A DNA stretch of 64,000 nt, taken from NCBI GenBank assembly GCA_013791905.1, contig VMSX01000021.1, positions 1 to 64,000 on the forward strand. The letters are read 5' to 3'. Both the position numbers and the translations under genes were made by a program. Position 1 is the stretch's first letter, and the number at the start of each line of letters is the position of its first letter. Below the pieces are notes generated by a model that saw nothing but the letters and a program-made list of their open reading frames with translations, did not search any database and was not told the origin of the DNA. Shown here in pieces: positions 17,654 to 26,407 of this stretch. The stretch comes from Rhodocyclaceae bacterium (lineage in GTDB: Bacteria; Pseudomonadota; Gammaproteobacteria; Burkholderiales; Rhodocyclaceae).

Positions 17654-18667
17654 TCAAACTTCGTCGTCTGGCAGGTTCAATTGAACTGATGGCATCGCTA
17701 ACACTTCCAGGGTGTTTACTGCCATGAAACGGGGCCGCTGCCCTTCTATTGAGTCGTAGCGGCCAGCGACGCGAATCCTTGCATCAAGGGCAGCCTTGAC
17801 TGTTCTGTCGTGCATGGGTCCGTAAACGCATCTAATCGCTCCAACACCGCTTACGCTACGAATCTCGAATCTACGAGCGTCCAAGTCAATCTCTCGCAAA
17901 AACCCTTCAAACGTTCCTTCGGTACTTACCTTGACTGGAGCAAGTAGCTCGTGAGCAAGAGCAAGGCGTAGCTTGGGAGTCAAAAGTTTAATCTTTTCAT
18001 GTTGTTGGTCGGGTGAGACGAATGAAACACTGTCGATGCCACGGCGGCCGGTCGGAGCGAGGCGTTTCGCTGCAAGCATGACCGTATCTCTCAAGGCGGG
18101 ATCAGGGAAAGCCTCCCGAATTGATTCGCTGACGCCACTTTCGCTGACGTACCGTGCTACTAACGAAAGGCTTCGCACGGCAGTCCGCACTGATTCAAAG
18201 ACTTGCGCGGATGCCCCCTCAATCTCGTATTGATGCCCTTTCGTGGTGTCGCTTGCTGGCGGCGAAACGCTTATTCCTACGAGGAGGCTCCCGTGGGCAA
18301 CACCGGATAGGTGTGGATCAAGCTGTGACGGCCATACCATTCGCTTGTCTGTCGCGAGACCTACAACCGACTTCGCTATTCCACGGATTTGCTCGCGAAT
18401 GTCTGAGAAGAGCGAGATAACAATGGATACAGTTGGATCGTGAACGTCAACCGCTGGCCCTTTGAACCTAGCGACCAAATCAGATGAGTCGGTAAGTTGC
18501 GCAAATGGGAACTCTTCGGAATAAAGGGTGCGCAACAACTTTAAGTAAGGTGCAGCGACGGCATCTTCGCTTGCGCCGTTTGCTAAGGCTAGGTGGCGTG
18601 CTGCGGCCAACTGGGTGTGAATGATCGCAGCCTTGCGTTCGACGGTTTCGGTCCAGATTCCCATCAT
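17654..18667 (-). CDS. protein of unknown family, last gene of the defence-like operon
   Basis: I do not recognise this 337-residue protein. It is soluble, with no signal peptide or membrane helix. The first 110 residues look helical, and a middle part (residues 130-250) has mixed alpha/beta character. The last 90 residues include a beta-rich stretch (EGTFEGFLREIDLDARRFEI, then ALDARIRVAGRYDS) that could be a small OB- or SH3-like barrel; this is a guess. Its ATG overlaps the stop codon of the nucleotidyltransferase-like gene (ATGA), so the two proteins are probably made as a pair. Base composition is lower in GC than the core genes. Confidence 0.8.
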   Translation of the reverse strand: MMGIWTETVERKAAIIHTQLAAARHLALANGASEDAVAAPYLKLLRTLYSEEFPFAQLTDSSDLVARFKGPAVDVHDPTVSIVISLFSDIREQIRGIAKSVVGLATDKRMVWPSQLDPHLSGVAHGSLLVGISVSPPASDTTKGHQYEIEGASAQVFESVRTAVRSLSLVARYVSESGVSESIREAFPDPALRDTVMLAAKRLAPTGRRGIDSVSFVSPDQQHEKIKLLTPKLRLALAHELLAPVKVSTEGTFEGFLREIDLDARRFEIRSVSGVGAIRCVYGPMHDRTVKAALDARIRVAGRYDSIEGQRPRFMAVNTLEVLAMPSVQLNLPDDEV

Positions 18668-19110
18668 GCCACCTTGAGGATGCCCTTGAGATGCTGAGGG
18701 TCAAGCCCTTTCGCGCTGGCTGTCTTCACGCCAACGTACTGGAAGAAGGCTGCAAAGTCATTGTTCCCTGGGAGGTTAATCCAGAAGTGAACACGATACA
18801 TCTGCATAATTCTTTCCTGATGGGTTTGCATAAAAATTAGGGCTTGCCACTTCCGGTCGTCTGGGGCGTTCGACAGGTCAAGAACTACATCAGTGTCATC
18901 GGGCAACTCCTTGTCAGTGACAAAGCTACCGTCAAAGAATATCGGATACGGAAAATGCGGCTTGAGCTCTGAATCCATGAAAAGTCGGAAACTACTGAAA
19001 AGTCCAGTACGGTGGTCATTCCACGTGAACTGACTACTGATTTCATCCAGCGAGCACTCGTGTACGCCTGTCGGGAGTAGGCCGTTGGATTCGAGTGTGG
19101 GTATCGCCAT
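18664..19110 (-). CDS. nucleotidyltransferase-like protein (DUF6932-type)
   Basis: This 148-residue protein opens with IPTLESNGLLPTGVHECSLDEI, a segment I associate with the DUF6932 family. It then has DGSFVTDKELPDDTDVVLDL, which fits the MNT-type nucleotidyltransferase pattern of a GS turn followed by D-x-D. Such minimal transferases often act in toxin-antitoxin or defence pairs. The ATG at 19110 is chosen because it starts the conserved region and lies 31 bases after the GIY-YIG gene; an in-frame start at 19224 would lie inside that gene. It overlaps the next gene by four bases. The function is inferred only. Confidence 0.82.
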   Translation of the reverse strand: MAIPTLESNGLLPTGVHECSLDEISSQFTWNDHRTGLFSSFRLFMDSELKPHFPYPIFFDGSFVTDKELPDDTDVVLDLSNAPDDRKWQALIFMQTHQERIMQMYRVHFWINLPGNNDFAAFFQYVGVKTASAKGLDPQHLKGILKVA

Positions 19111-19141
19111 GAGTAAACTGTAGTCCTGTGGGGATGAACGT

Positions 19142-20332
19142 TCAACCCGCCAAACGAGCCGTCTTTGGGTCATAAACCACTTCGGTAATAGATCCATCCC
19201 GAATGCGCTGGACCGCTTCATCAATCACGTGGAGCGGCACGAGGAACCATTCCCTCGGCTTCACCGGATGTCCGAAGCGGTCTTCGATGGTTAGGTCGAG
19301 CTGTGCTGCACCGAACAGGCGGTGGAAGATGTTTTCCAGCCGAGTGCGGTTCAGGTTGTGGAGCTTGTAGGTGGCGACCACCTCCACGTCGGCCAGCAGA
19401 TAAGTGGCATCCTTTACTGCACAAGCGATGCGGGTCTCTACCTTGCCGCCAGTCACGCCGATCTTGTGGATCAGTTCGCGGTGCTCGGCAACGAATGGGT
19501 GGCTGGACAGGCTACGCAGCACGTAGATGGTTCCGGTTTCAATATCGTCTGACTCTTGCGCATCGCCAAAAAGTGGGCCATCGTCTTTGCGGATAAGGCG
19601 ACGACCCACGGGCGTGTTTCCGTCAGGATAGAGCGAACGCGAAAGTGAGCGTAGCAGCAGGTTGCTCTCGGTATGGTTGTCAAAAATAACTCGCAGTCGC
19701 GGGTTGTCGCGCCCATCCTTGGTTTTGGTGCCCTCATACATTTCGGCAACGTAAGCTATTTGCCCGCCAATGATGAAGAAATCCCCCAACTCAATACTGG
19801 CGTTCTTAACAAAGGGTTTGGTCATCCAGGTGCCTGCCTTGAGACCACCTTCAGCTTCGTCGAACAAAGGCTTGAAGTGATCAAAATCCTTGCAGGGCGT
19901 GCGGTTGGCAATTTCTTCAGCCGCCTCGATTTCGAAGTAGGGACGCACATGGCGAAGCACGGTGATGTCGCTCTGACCGGCAGGTTCATTGGCAATCCCC
20001 AACTCGGCCAGCAAGGCATCTTCGTCCAGATCATCCAAATCTGCCGGCGCCAATGCGCTACCCGCCAACAGACCGGGGCCATCCAGTTCAGCCAGCAGGG
20101 TTTGCGCTTCTGGCAACTTGCGTAGCTGATCCAAGCGCACGGCATAAAGGCGCTCGAAGATGTCACGATCCTCGCCGTGCAACGGGGCGCGACCATGCGT
20201 TTGATGGAAGCGCAGGATGTCCTCGAAGCCGGCAATGATGCGTTCCTCGCGCGGGGTACGACTAGAAACCTTGAATGGGGCGATTTCTACACCCAGCGCA
20301 TCCAGCAGTGCGTCATCGTCCATTTCAGCCAT
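19142..20332 (-). CDS. GIY-YIG nuclease (T5orf172-like) of a restriction-type operon
   Basis: This 396-residue protein has a C-terminal GIY-YIG-like domain: GTIYVLRSLSSHPF as the GIY strand, HKIGVTGGKVETRIA as the YIG strand with the catalytic arginine, and RLENIFHRLF with the metal-binding glutamate. The N-terminal half (acidic, with two repeats of the type DDDALLDALGVE and DEDALLAELGIA) may bind partners. The ATG at 20332 overlaps the helicase stop by eight bases. With the methyltransferase and helicase upstream it would supply DNA cleavage, since neither of those shows an obvious nuclease motif. Confidence 0.87.
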   Translation of the reverse strand: MAEMDDDALLDALGVEIAPFKVSSRTPREERIIAGFEDILRFHQTHGRAPLHGEDRDIFERLYAVRLDQLRKLPEAQTLLAELDGPGLLAGSALAPADLDDLDEDALLAELGIANEPAGQSDITVLRHVRPYFEIEAAEEIANRTPCKDFDHFKPLFDEAEGGLKAGTWMTKPFVKNASIELGDFFIIGGQIAYVAEMYEGTKTKDGRDNPRLRVIFDNHTESNLLLRSLSRSLYPDGNTPVGRRLIRKDDGPLFGDAQESDDIETGTIYVLRSLSSHPFVAEHRELIHKIGVTGGKVETRIACAVKDATYLLADVEVVATYKLHNLNRTRLENIFHRLFGAAQLDLTIEDRFGHPVKPREWFLVPLHVIDEAVQRIRDGSITEVVYDPKTARLAG

Positions 20333-22442
20333 TGCCGGACTCTCCGTGCGCCTGTGCCGCCTTGGCCTGCGCACGGTAGCGCGCCAGCGCAGCCACGCCT
20401 TCGGCCATGCGCTTTTCCCATGCGTCAGCGGAATTGATGTCAGGCAGGCGGCCACGCTCGTTCTTGAACTGCAATGCGCGTTTTGCCAACTCGCGGGCTT
20501 CGTCTTCTGGAATGCTTACCTTCTTGGCGGCAATAGCGGCCTGCACCTGGCGCAGCGATATTTCATCCATTGCTATTGCCAGCACCGCATAGGCGGCATC
20601 GAAGGGGTTGATGCGGTCGATCAAGTCAATGTCCAGGTCGCGCACATTGATAAACTTGCGCACACCATCCAATAACGCCGTGCTGCCTTGCGCCGTGCCG
20701 CTATTGGCATCGGCCTGAGCCAAGGCCAACTTGGCCTGCTGGGTTAGATTCATCGCAGCAATGGCGTGCTGTCGAATAGCTTCCTGATCAGTGTCACTCA
20801 AATCCGGGTAACGCTCGCGCACGATCTTGCCCATGTGCAACTGGGTCAACTCTTCTGGCAGGGTGTTTTCTTTGTCGAACAACCCACGCTCCAGCACGGT
20901 CTTGTTCTGCAAAAAGCTGGTGACGACTTCGTTCAAGTCCTCTTTGCAGATGCGTGTTGCCTCCGGGCTTTGCGGTGTTGTCAGCCCGTTGATCTCCACG
21001 TGGATTTGGCCGGTGTCCTTGTTCACGCCAATGTTGTGGCCACCGCCCTTGTAGCCTTCGTCGCCGTAATCAAAGCCTTCCTTCGGTCCGTTGTCTTTTG
21101 GGGTGAACTCATAACGCGGGGCCAGCACCTGCTCCATCAGCAGGCTGGCAGAAATGGCCTTGAGCATGTCGTTCACAGCCTCGGCCACGGCGGCCTGGTC
21201 GGCTGCTGGCTCGGCAATCAGATTGGTGAAGCGCGCCCGTTCCTTACCCTCGGCATCGCGGGTGGCCCGGCCAATGATCTGCACGATTTCGGTCAGGCTG
21301 CTACGGTAGCCAATGGTGAGTGCATGTTCACACCAGATCCAGTCGAAGCCTTCTTTCGCCATACCCAGCGCGATAATGATGTCCACGTGGTCGCGGTTGT
21401 TCTTCTGCGCCGGGTCCTTCAGGGCAGCCAACACACTGGAACGCATAGCCAGGTCGGTGTCATCTACGAGGTCCGCCACCTTCAGAATGCGGCCTTCCTT
21501 GGTTTGTATCTGGTGGAAGCCGGTAGCCGGATCAATGCCCTTCCAATCACCCAACGAGCTCATGATCTCGTTTACTTCGCGCTCCTTATCCTTCAGGCTT
21601 TCACGGGCGTTGACATTGGGAATGTGGACGATGGTTTTCAGTACCGGGTCCAGCACCTTGGCGACGGCGTCGACGTAACGACCCGTGTAGAAGAAGTAGC
21701 CGATGTCCAGCGACTTGAGCCAATTGTAGCCGTTCAGCTGTTCGTAGTAGGTGTAAGTGACCGTCTCGAATCGCGCCTCATCTGCCGGGGCCAGCACTGC
21801 CTCGCTGTCGCCTCGGAAGTAAGACCCGGTCATGGCCACCATATGCACCTTGTCACGGGCGATGAACGCACCCAACTGATTCCCCAGTACGTTGTCCGGG
21901 TTGATGGAGACATGATGGAACTCGTCGACGGCAATCAAGCGATCATCGAAAGCCTGGACACCCAACTCTTCCACCGCGAAGCGGAAAGTGGCATGAGTGC
22001 AGACCAGCGTCTTGTCAGCGCTTTCCAGAAACTTGCGCACCGCATCCACCTTGGACTTCGCCACGCGCGGCTCGTCTACGCCAGGGGCATTGCACAGGTT
22101 CCACTGGGGGGCCACCTGCCAATCCCAATAGAAGCCGTAGTGGCTCAGCGGTTCGTCGGCGAAGCTGCCACCAATGGAACGCTCCGGTACCACGACGATG
22201 GCCTGCCGCAAGCCCTGGTTGTTGAGCTTGTCCAGCGCGATGAACATCAGCGCACGGGATTTCCCCGAGGCCGGTGGCGACTTGATCAGCAGGTATTGTT
22301 CGCCGCGCTTGGCGTAGGCGCGCTCCTGCATCGCGCGCATGCCCAGTGTGTTGGCCTTGTTGGAAGCTCCAGTGCGCGCCGTAGTAATGGACACTGACGG
22401 CACGGTGTAGGCATTGGTCGGGTTGTCGGTTTGTTCGCTCAC
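20325..22442 (-). CDS. SF2 DEAD/DEAH-box helicase of a restriction-type operon
   Basis: This 705-residue ATP-dependent helicase or translocase has Walker A PPASGKSRAL near residue 60, the DEFHH box (AVDEFHHVS) near residue 170 and motif VI IIGRATRDAEGK. It resembles the Res subunits of type III restriction systems. It starts with GTG, overlapping the methyltransferase stop as GTGA. It probably moves along DNA after target recognition and activates the nuclease encoded next. Confidence 0.9.
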   Translation of the reverse strand: MSEQTDNPTNAYTVPSVSITTARTGASNKANTLGMRAMQERAYAKRGEQYLLIKSPPASGKSRALMFIALDKLNNQGLRQAIVVVPERSIGGSFADEPLSHYGFYWDWQVAPQWNLCNAPGVDEPRVAKSKVDAVRKFLESADKTLVCTHATFRFAVEELGVQAFDDRLIAVDEFHHVSINPDNVLGNQLGAFIARDKVHMVAMTGSYFRGDSEAVLAPADEARFETVTYTYYEQLNGYNWLKSLDIGYFFYTGRYVDAVAKVLDPVLKTIVHIPNVNARESLKDKEREVNEIMSSLGDWKGIDPATGFHQIQTKEGRILKVADLVDDTDLAMRSSVLAALKDPAQKNNRDHVDIIIALGMAKEGFDWIWCEHALTIGYRSSLTEIVQIIGRATRDAEGKERARFTNLIAEPAADQAAVAEAVNDMLKAISASLLMEQVLAPRYEFTPKDNGPKEGFDYGDEGYKGGGHNIGVNKDTGQIHVEINGLTTPQSPEATRICKEDLNEVVTSFLQNKTVLERGLFDKENTLPEELTQLHMGKIVRERYPDLSDTDQEAIRQHAIAAMNLTQQAKLALAQADANSGTAQGSTALLDGVRKFINVRDLDIDLIDRINPFDAAYAVLAIAMDEISLRQVQAAIAAKKVSIPEDEARELAKRALQFKNERGRLPDINSADAWEKRMAEGVAALARYRAQAKAAQAHGESGNG

Positions 22443-25231
22443 GCTTTCTTTCCCCTCGTTGCTTTCGTTGCAGGCTTGGCCTTGGCCGCTGCCGTCATCT
22501 TCGTATAAAGCTCAAACAGCTTTTCCAGCCGCTCGGTATCGTTCCTGAAACGGCGACCGATGTAGATACGCTCCAGCACCTCGTCGTTGCGCGCGTGGGC
22601 GTGGCGCAGGTTTTCCGGCATGTTCTCAGGGTCGTAGAGGTCGGCAATGGTGGCGGGGAAATGCGCCTCACGGGCCAGCAGGATGTTTTCGGCACAGGCG
22701 GTCAGGTCAGCCTTGTTTTGCTCAGTGAGCAGGGGAACGGGGAAGGTGTTCCAGCCGAGGGTGTTGGAGTATGAAAAATCCGTCCGCATTCGCACGCAGA
22801 CTGTGCCTATCCAGACCCAGTGCAGGCGTGAAGCGATGAGCGCCATGTTCCAGAGAGGGGCATCGTAGAGGGCGAAGTTTCGATCTCCGATGACGGCTCC
22901 ACTACTCATCAGTCCTACAGGCAAGTAAGGCCTATTTTCAGAGCTGACGCGAGGAGTAACAATAACGCTTTCGTTGGCTAGGCGAGGAGTCTTAAATTGG
23001 TGCGCCCTGGCTGACAAACTTTGAGCATAGGCATCTTTGCTGTTGAGTCGTGCAGCCCGAACTAGCTCAATTTGTTTTCCAAATGCAGGTACCGCAGCAG
23101 CTTTGGCAACGTCACTGTCATTGATCCAGATGCAGTAACGTGTTTCTCCGTTGATGAATTCCTTTGAACCGTAAAACTGCTTGATGAATTTTTCTCGGTC
23201 ACTTCCGGAAATGCCCATCTCTTCAAGCTGCTGTGGCAAAAGGGTTAGATGTCCTCCGTCATCAGCTTTATTGCCAAAGTCCATGATGCTGACTTCGGTC
23301 AACGGTTTCATCGCCTTATCAACAATGATGTTGGGCGCTGCAACAAGATAAGCGTTGATATTCAATACATCTTTCGCAATAGACGCTCCGTCCTCCGTCA
23401 CAGAGTAGAGTTTGCGAAGCTGACGAACAGTTCTTGAGATACCAACGATTACTACGGTGACACCTGCTTTGTTGCTCGCCAAGTTTGACCATTTAAAACT
23501 GCTGTGGGCAAATGAAATCTGGTGCCCTAACTCAAAGATCAGTGGCCAAAAAAACGGCACTTGCTGCCCTTGGCAGATGGAATTTGTGGATACAAAGGCA
23601 GCCATTGCATCGGTTCGAGTACCGTAGTCGGCAGCTTTCATAAACCAGCCCGCCACATAGTCCAGAGACTTCCAGTTCTTGGTGCGTATAGCGAAGACAG
23701 TGCCTAAGTCAGCCTTCTGTTCGTCCGTCTGCCAAGTGGAGCCCAAATACGGCGGGTTGCCACAGATGTACGTCTCCCCGCCTTCATTCTCAAAGTCGAT
23801 TTCCGACTGATCCAGCGGCGTGCCAAACAAATCATCCGCCGCCAGTTTCACCCCCGTTCCCGTCGGTGGGCAGACGCTCAACCAGTCCAGCCGCAGCGCA
23901 TTGCCGCAGACGATCCAGTTCTGCGCATCCAGCGGCAGAAACTCCGCCAGCGCGTCCTTCTGGCCGCGATACAGCACGTCGCATTGAAACTCGGCGATGA
24001 TGAGCGCTAGGCGGGCGATTTCGGCGGGGAAGTCGCGTAGTTCGATGCCGCGAAAGTTGGTCAGCGGGATTTCCGACTTCAGGTGCAGTTCGCCCCGGCG
24101 GCGGTTGATTTCGGCTTCGATCTCGCGCATATACTTGTAGGCGATGACGAGAAAGTTTCCGCTACCGCATGCCGGATCAAAAACGCGGATACGCGCCATG
24201 CGTTTGCGCAGATTGAGCAGCTTGCGTTCGTTGTCGCCGGCCTCGGCCAGTTGCGCGCGCAGCTCATCGAGAAACAGCGGGTTCAAGACCTTGAGGATGT
24301 TGGGCACGCTGGTGTAGTGCATGCCCAATGCGCCGCGCTCTTCGTCGTCGGCGACGGCCTGGATCATGCTACCGAAGATGTCGGGGTTGATCTGTTTCCA
24401 GTTCAGGTTGCCGGCGTGGATCAGATAGGTACGCGCCATGCGGGTGAAGCGCGGCACGTCGGTACTGCCGGAGAACAGGCCGCCATTCACATAGGGGAAG
24501 CCGTCGGCCCAGTTCGGCAGGCGGGGCTGGGCGTTGGCGCGCTCGCTGCTCTTGAGGTTCATGGCGCGGAAGATTTCTGACAGCACAGTATGGGTATTGC
24601 CGCCATCCCGCTCGCCCATCTGCTCGATGGTGTGGGTGAACAGGCCCTCGCCGTTGAAGATGTCGGTGTCTTCGGCGAAGAAGCAGAACACCAGCCGGGC
24701 CATGAAATGATTCATGTCGGGGCGGCGCTCGTCCCTCGCCCAGTCCGGGTTTTCGCGCAGCAGTTCGACGTACAACTTATTCAACCGCCCGGTGGCGCGT
24801 ACGTCGACAGGATTGTCCTTTATCTCCTTGATGGTGGAGATGCCGGCCAGCGGCAGAAAGAACCCGAAATGGTTCGGAAAGTCCGGGTAGGCGCATGCGA
24901 TGGTTTCACCGCTGGCCAGATCTTCAGCCTCAAGGGTCTGCCCGTCGGTGGCGAGGATGAACTTGGCCTTGGCTTTTGTGGTGGCGGGGCTGGAGCGCAA
25001 CGCCTTGAGGGTTTCGCCCACCGAGCCGACTTTGCTTACGGCGACATGGATGTTGTTGCGCTGGAGCACGCCACCAGGCACATCCGAAGCATTGTTGTTG
25101 CCTGTACGCAGGCGCTTGAGCGCCGTATCCTTATTGCCAAAAGCGGCCAAGAATGCGAACGGAAACTCAGCCGCATCGTAGGGCTGAAGAGCTAGGTCCG
25201 ATATGGCTTCTTCAATTTCTACTGCATTCAT
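22439..25231 (-). CDS. class I DNA adenine methyltransferase (MmeI-like architecture)
   Basis: This 930-residue protein combines an N-terminal helical region, an N6-adenine methyltransferase core and a C-terminal target-recognition region. The SAM-binding motif I is FDPACGSGNFLVIAY near residue 351 and the catalytic motif IV is NPPY near residue 491. The layout resembles the MmeI or type IIG family, but I could not find a convincing PD-(D/E)XK nuclease in the N-terminus. The segment from about 22880 to 23720, which should contain the target-recognition domain, is clearly more AT-rich than the rest, as if exchanged on its own. It is the first gene of a five-gene operon. Confidence 0.9.
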   Translation of the reverse strand: MNAVEIEEAISDLALQPYDAAEFPFAFLAAFGNKDTALKRLRTGNNNASDVPGGVLQRNNIHVAVSKVGSVGETLKALRSSPATTKAKAKFILATDGQTLEAEDLASGETIACAYPDFPNHFGFFLPLAGISTIKEIKDNPVDVRATGRLNKLYVELLRENPDWARDERRPDMNHFMARLVFCFFAEDTDIFNGEGLFTHTIEQMGERDGGNTHTVLSEIFRAMNLKSSERANAQPRLPNWADGFPYVNGGLFSGSTDVPRFTRMARTYLIHAGNLNWKQINPDIFGSMIQAVADDEERGALGMHYTSVPNILKVLNPLFLDELRAQLAEAGDNERKLLNLRKRMARIRVFDPACGSGNFLVIAYKYMREIEAEINRRRGELHLKSEIPLTNFRGIELRDFPAEIARLALIIAEFQCDVLYRGQKDALAEFLPLDAQNWIVCGNALRLDWLSVCPPTGTGVKLAADDLFGTPLDQSEIDFENEGGETYICGNPPYLGSTWQTDEQKADLGTVFAIRTKNWKSLDYVAGWFMKAADYGTRTDAMAAFVSTNSICQGQQVPFFWPLIFELGHQISFAHSSFKWSNLASNKAGVTVVIVGISRTVRQLRKLYSVTEDGASIAKDVLNINAYLVAAPNIIVDKAMKPLTEVSIMDFGNKADDGGHLTLLPQQLEEMGISGSDREKFIKQFYGSKEFINGETRYCIWINDSDVAKAAAVPAFGKQIELVRAARLNSKDAYAQSLSARAHQFKTPRLANESVIVTPRVSSENRPYLPVGLMSSGAVIGDRNFALYDAPLWNMALIASRLHWVWIGTVCVRMRTDFSYSNTLGWNTFPVPLLTEQNKADLTACAENILLAREAHFPATIADLYDPENMPENLRHAHARNDEVLERIYIGRRFRNDTERLEKLFELYTKMTAAAKAKPATKATRGKKA

Positions 25232-25609
25232 GGGGAGACCGTATTTCCGCTTTGGGCCCGTAGTATGAACGACGATGGCTGCGAGCTGACGTTCGAGCGT
25301 CTAGTTTCACCACGGTCAGCAATCGGCCATATTACTAACATTCCCCGCTAGAAAGGCCAATGGCAGCAATGGCCGAGCCGCAATCAGACGTCAGGAGGCC
25401 GTGGTCGGCCGCTTTATGATAAGTAAACCGCCATCGCCTATGAAAATCTCAACAGGCAGCATTGGGCACTTAGCGCCCATTGGTTCATTCGATTTCGTCG
25501 CCGGATATCTGTCTCTTAGCCACTCGCAGTAGAGTGATCAAAGATGACGGCGGGCTAACTGTCGCGGGCTAACTTGACAACCTCAGATGAGAGGGCGTAC
25601 CATTTACTA

Positions 25610-25668
25610 CAGCGCCGATTTGAGCAACAGCTTGCGGGCGCTTTACAAATGCAGCTAAAGCGGATGTC
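25610..25668 (+). repeat. leader repeat C (GCCGATTT...TTGCGG...GCTAAAGCG)
   Basis: This segment and 25718-25775 share the order CGCCGATTT, CAACNTTGCGGG, CACAAAT or TACAAAT, and GCTAAAGCG with similar spacing. They precede a terminator and a small gene respectively. They look like two copies of one 5' leader from a mobile cargo cassette. Confidence 0.55.
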
Positions 25669-25672
25669 ACCC

Positions 25673-25708
25673 AACCCGTTCTAGCGCGCAAGCCTGAACG
25701 GGTTTTTT
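25673..25708 (+). terminator. Rho-independent terminator between leader repeats
   Basis: The 9-bp arms AACCCGTTC (25673-25681) and GAACGGGTT (25696-25704) close a 14-base loop and run into T6. It follows leader repeat C with no gene in between, so it could end an upstream transcript or act as an attenuator. Confidence 0.7.
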
Positions 25709-25717
25709 GTTGTCTGC

Positions 25718-25775
25718 AGCATCGCCGATTTAATGCACAACTTGCGGGGCGAATCACAAATACTGCTAAAGCGTC
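25718..25775 (+). repeat. leader repeat D, upstream of the cargo gene at 25836
   Basis: This is the second copy of the repeat at 25610. It lies 60 bases before a GGGGATTGGAG ribosome-binding region and ATG 25836. Its end TACTGCTAAAGCG resembles the GGCTAAACAGG end of the two leaders further right. Confidence 0.5.
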
Positions 25776-25835
25776 GCTCGCTTCTCCACCCCTGGAAGCC
25801 GGCAACGCCGGACATCAAGGGGATTGGAGTTTCAC

Positions 25836-25928
25836 ATGTCAAAGTTTGAAGTCGGTGACCTTTGTGTCACTCAAAATGCTCACGGTGGTCTGCGCACCTG
25901 CCGAAGTATGGTGGTCTGCCATGGCTGA
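25836..25928 (+). CDS. short ORF coupled to the next cargo gene
   Basis: This 30-codon frame, MSKFEVGDLCVTQNAHGG and onward, has a GGAG-type ribosome-binding site. Its start resembles that of the cargo gene at 27827 (both have a G-D/T-L-C segment). It ends overlapping ATG 25921 by eight bases. It is either a leader peptide or the severed N-terminus of an originally longer SH3-like protein whose remainder lies in the next frame. Confidence 0.4.
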   Translation: MSKFEVGDLCVTQNAHGGLRTCRSMVVCHG

Positions 25929-26382
25929 GCCTCTCCAGCGGGGCGATATCGTGCGCTTCATGTCGTCGTATCTGGGAATCATCGGCCACGCATGGGATAG
26001 CACCATGGCCCCAGTGAGCGGCCGCCTGGTGTCGATCGACTACTTGGGCTACAAATGCCACTGCGCTTTTGGGTGGCATGTCGGCGTGGTGGATGCCGCA
26101 ACGGTCGAGTTCATGGCGAAGGGCGTTCTGCCCGGCGCAATCGTCGAAGAACTTGGTATGGAGCATCCTTGGATCATGGCGCGCATGCAGGCGAGGATCG
26201 ATGCCGCTGCGGCGTACAGGTACAGCACATCCTCTTTCCGCGAGGTGTTGGCCATGGCCGAGTGCCGTGCCGACGATCTGTTCGGCGGTGCTCCGCAGGG
26301 GTGGGTAGCTACTGCGGTGGCGCAGGTTTATGCGGGCCGTGGACACGACCGCCAGCGCCCAATTGAAAGGTGCGCATCATGA
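25921..26382 (+). CDS. hypothetical cargo protein of the radC block
   Basis: This 153-residue protein of unknown function begins PLQRGDIVRFMSSYLGIIGH, a short beta-barrel-like motif (GDIVRF), and has a helical C-terminal half with SSFREVLAMAECRADDLFGG. It lacks membrane segments. ATG 25921 is preferred to an in-frame start at 25846 because the latter would cover the coupled short ORF. It is followed at 26408 by the leader of the radC-like gene. Confidence 0.55.
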   Translation: MAEPLQRGDIVRFMSSYLGIIGHAWDSTMAPVSGRLVSIDYLGYKCHCAFGWHVGVVDAATVEFMAKGVLPGAIVEELGMEHPWIMARMQARIDAAAAYRYSTSSFREVLAMAECRADDLFGGAPQGWVATAVAQVYAGRGHDRQRPIERCAS

Positions 26383-26407
26383 GCTACTAAGCTTTCGGAA
26401 TTCGAAT

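Larger units (their letters stand above)
25232..25835. other. 604-bp intergenic region with leader-type direct repeats
   Basis: No gene is visible. The left part (25232-25560) should hold the promoter of the leftward methyltransferase operon, but I see no clear -35/-10 pair. The right part carries two imperfect repeats (25610-25668 and 25718-25775) with a terminator between them. A smaller doublet (GCGGGCTAACT at 25552 and again at 25563) is also present. Confidence 0.5.

Noticed and set aside
20766-22397. 543-codon open frame on the plus strand
   Set aside because: It is antisense to the helicase gene, whose motifs and overlaps are convincing; long antisense frames are common in GC-rich genes.
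17654-25231. BREX or DISARM system
   Set aside because: No pglZ, brxL, drmA, drmB or drmC-like genes are present; the methyltransferase and helicase alone do not define either system.
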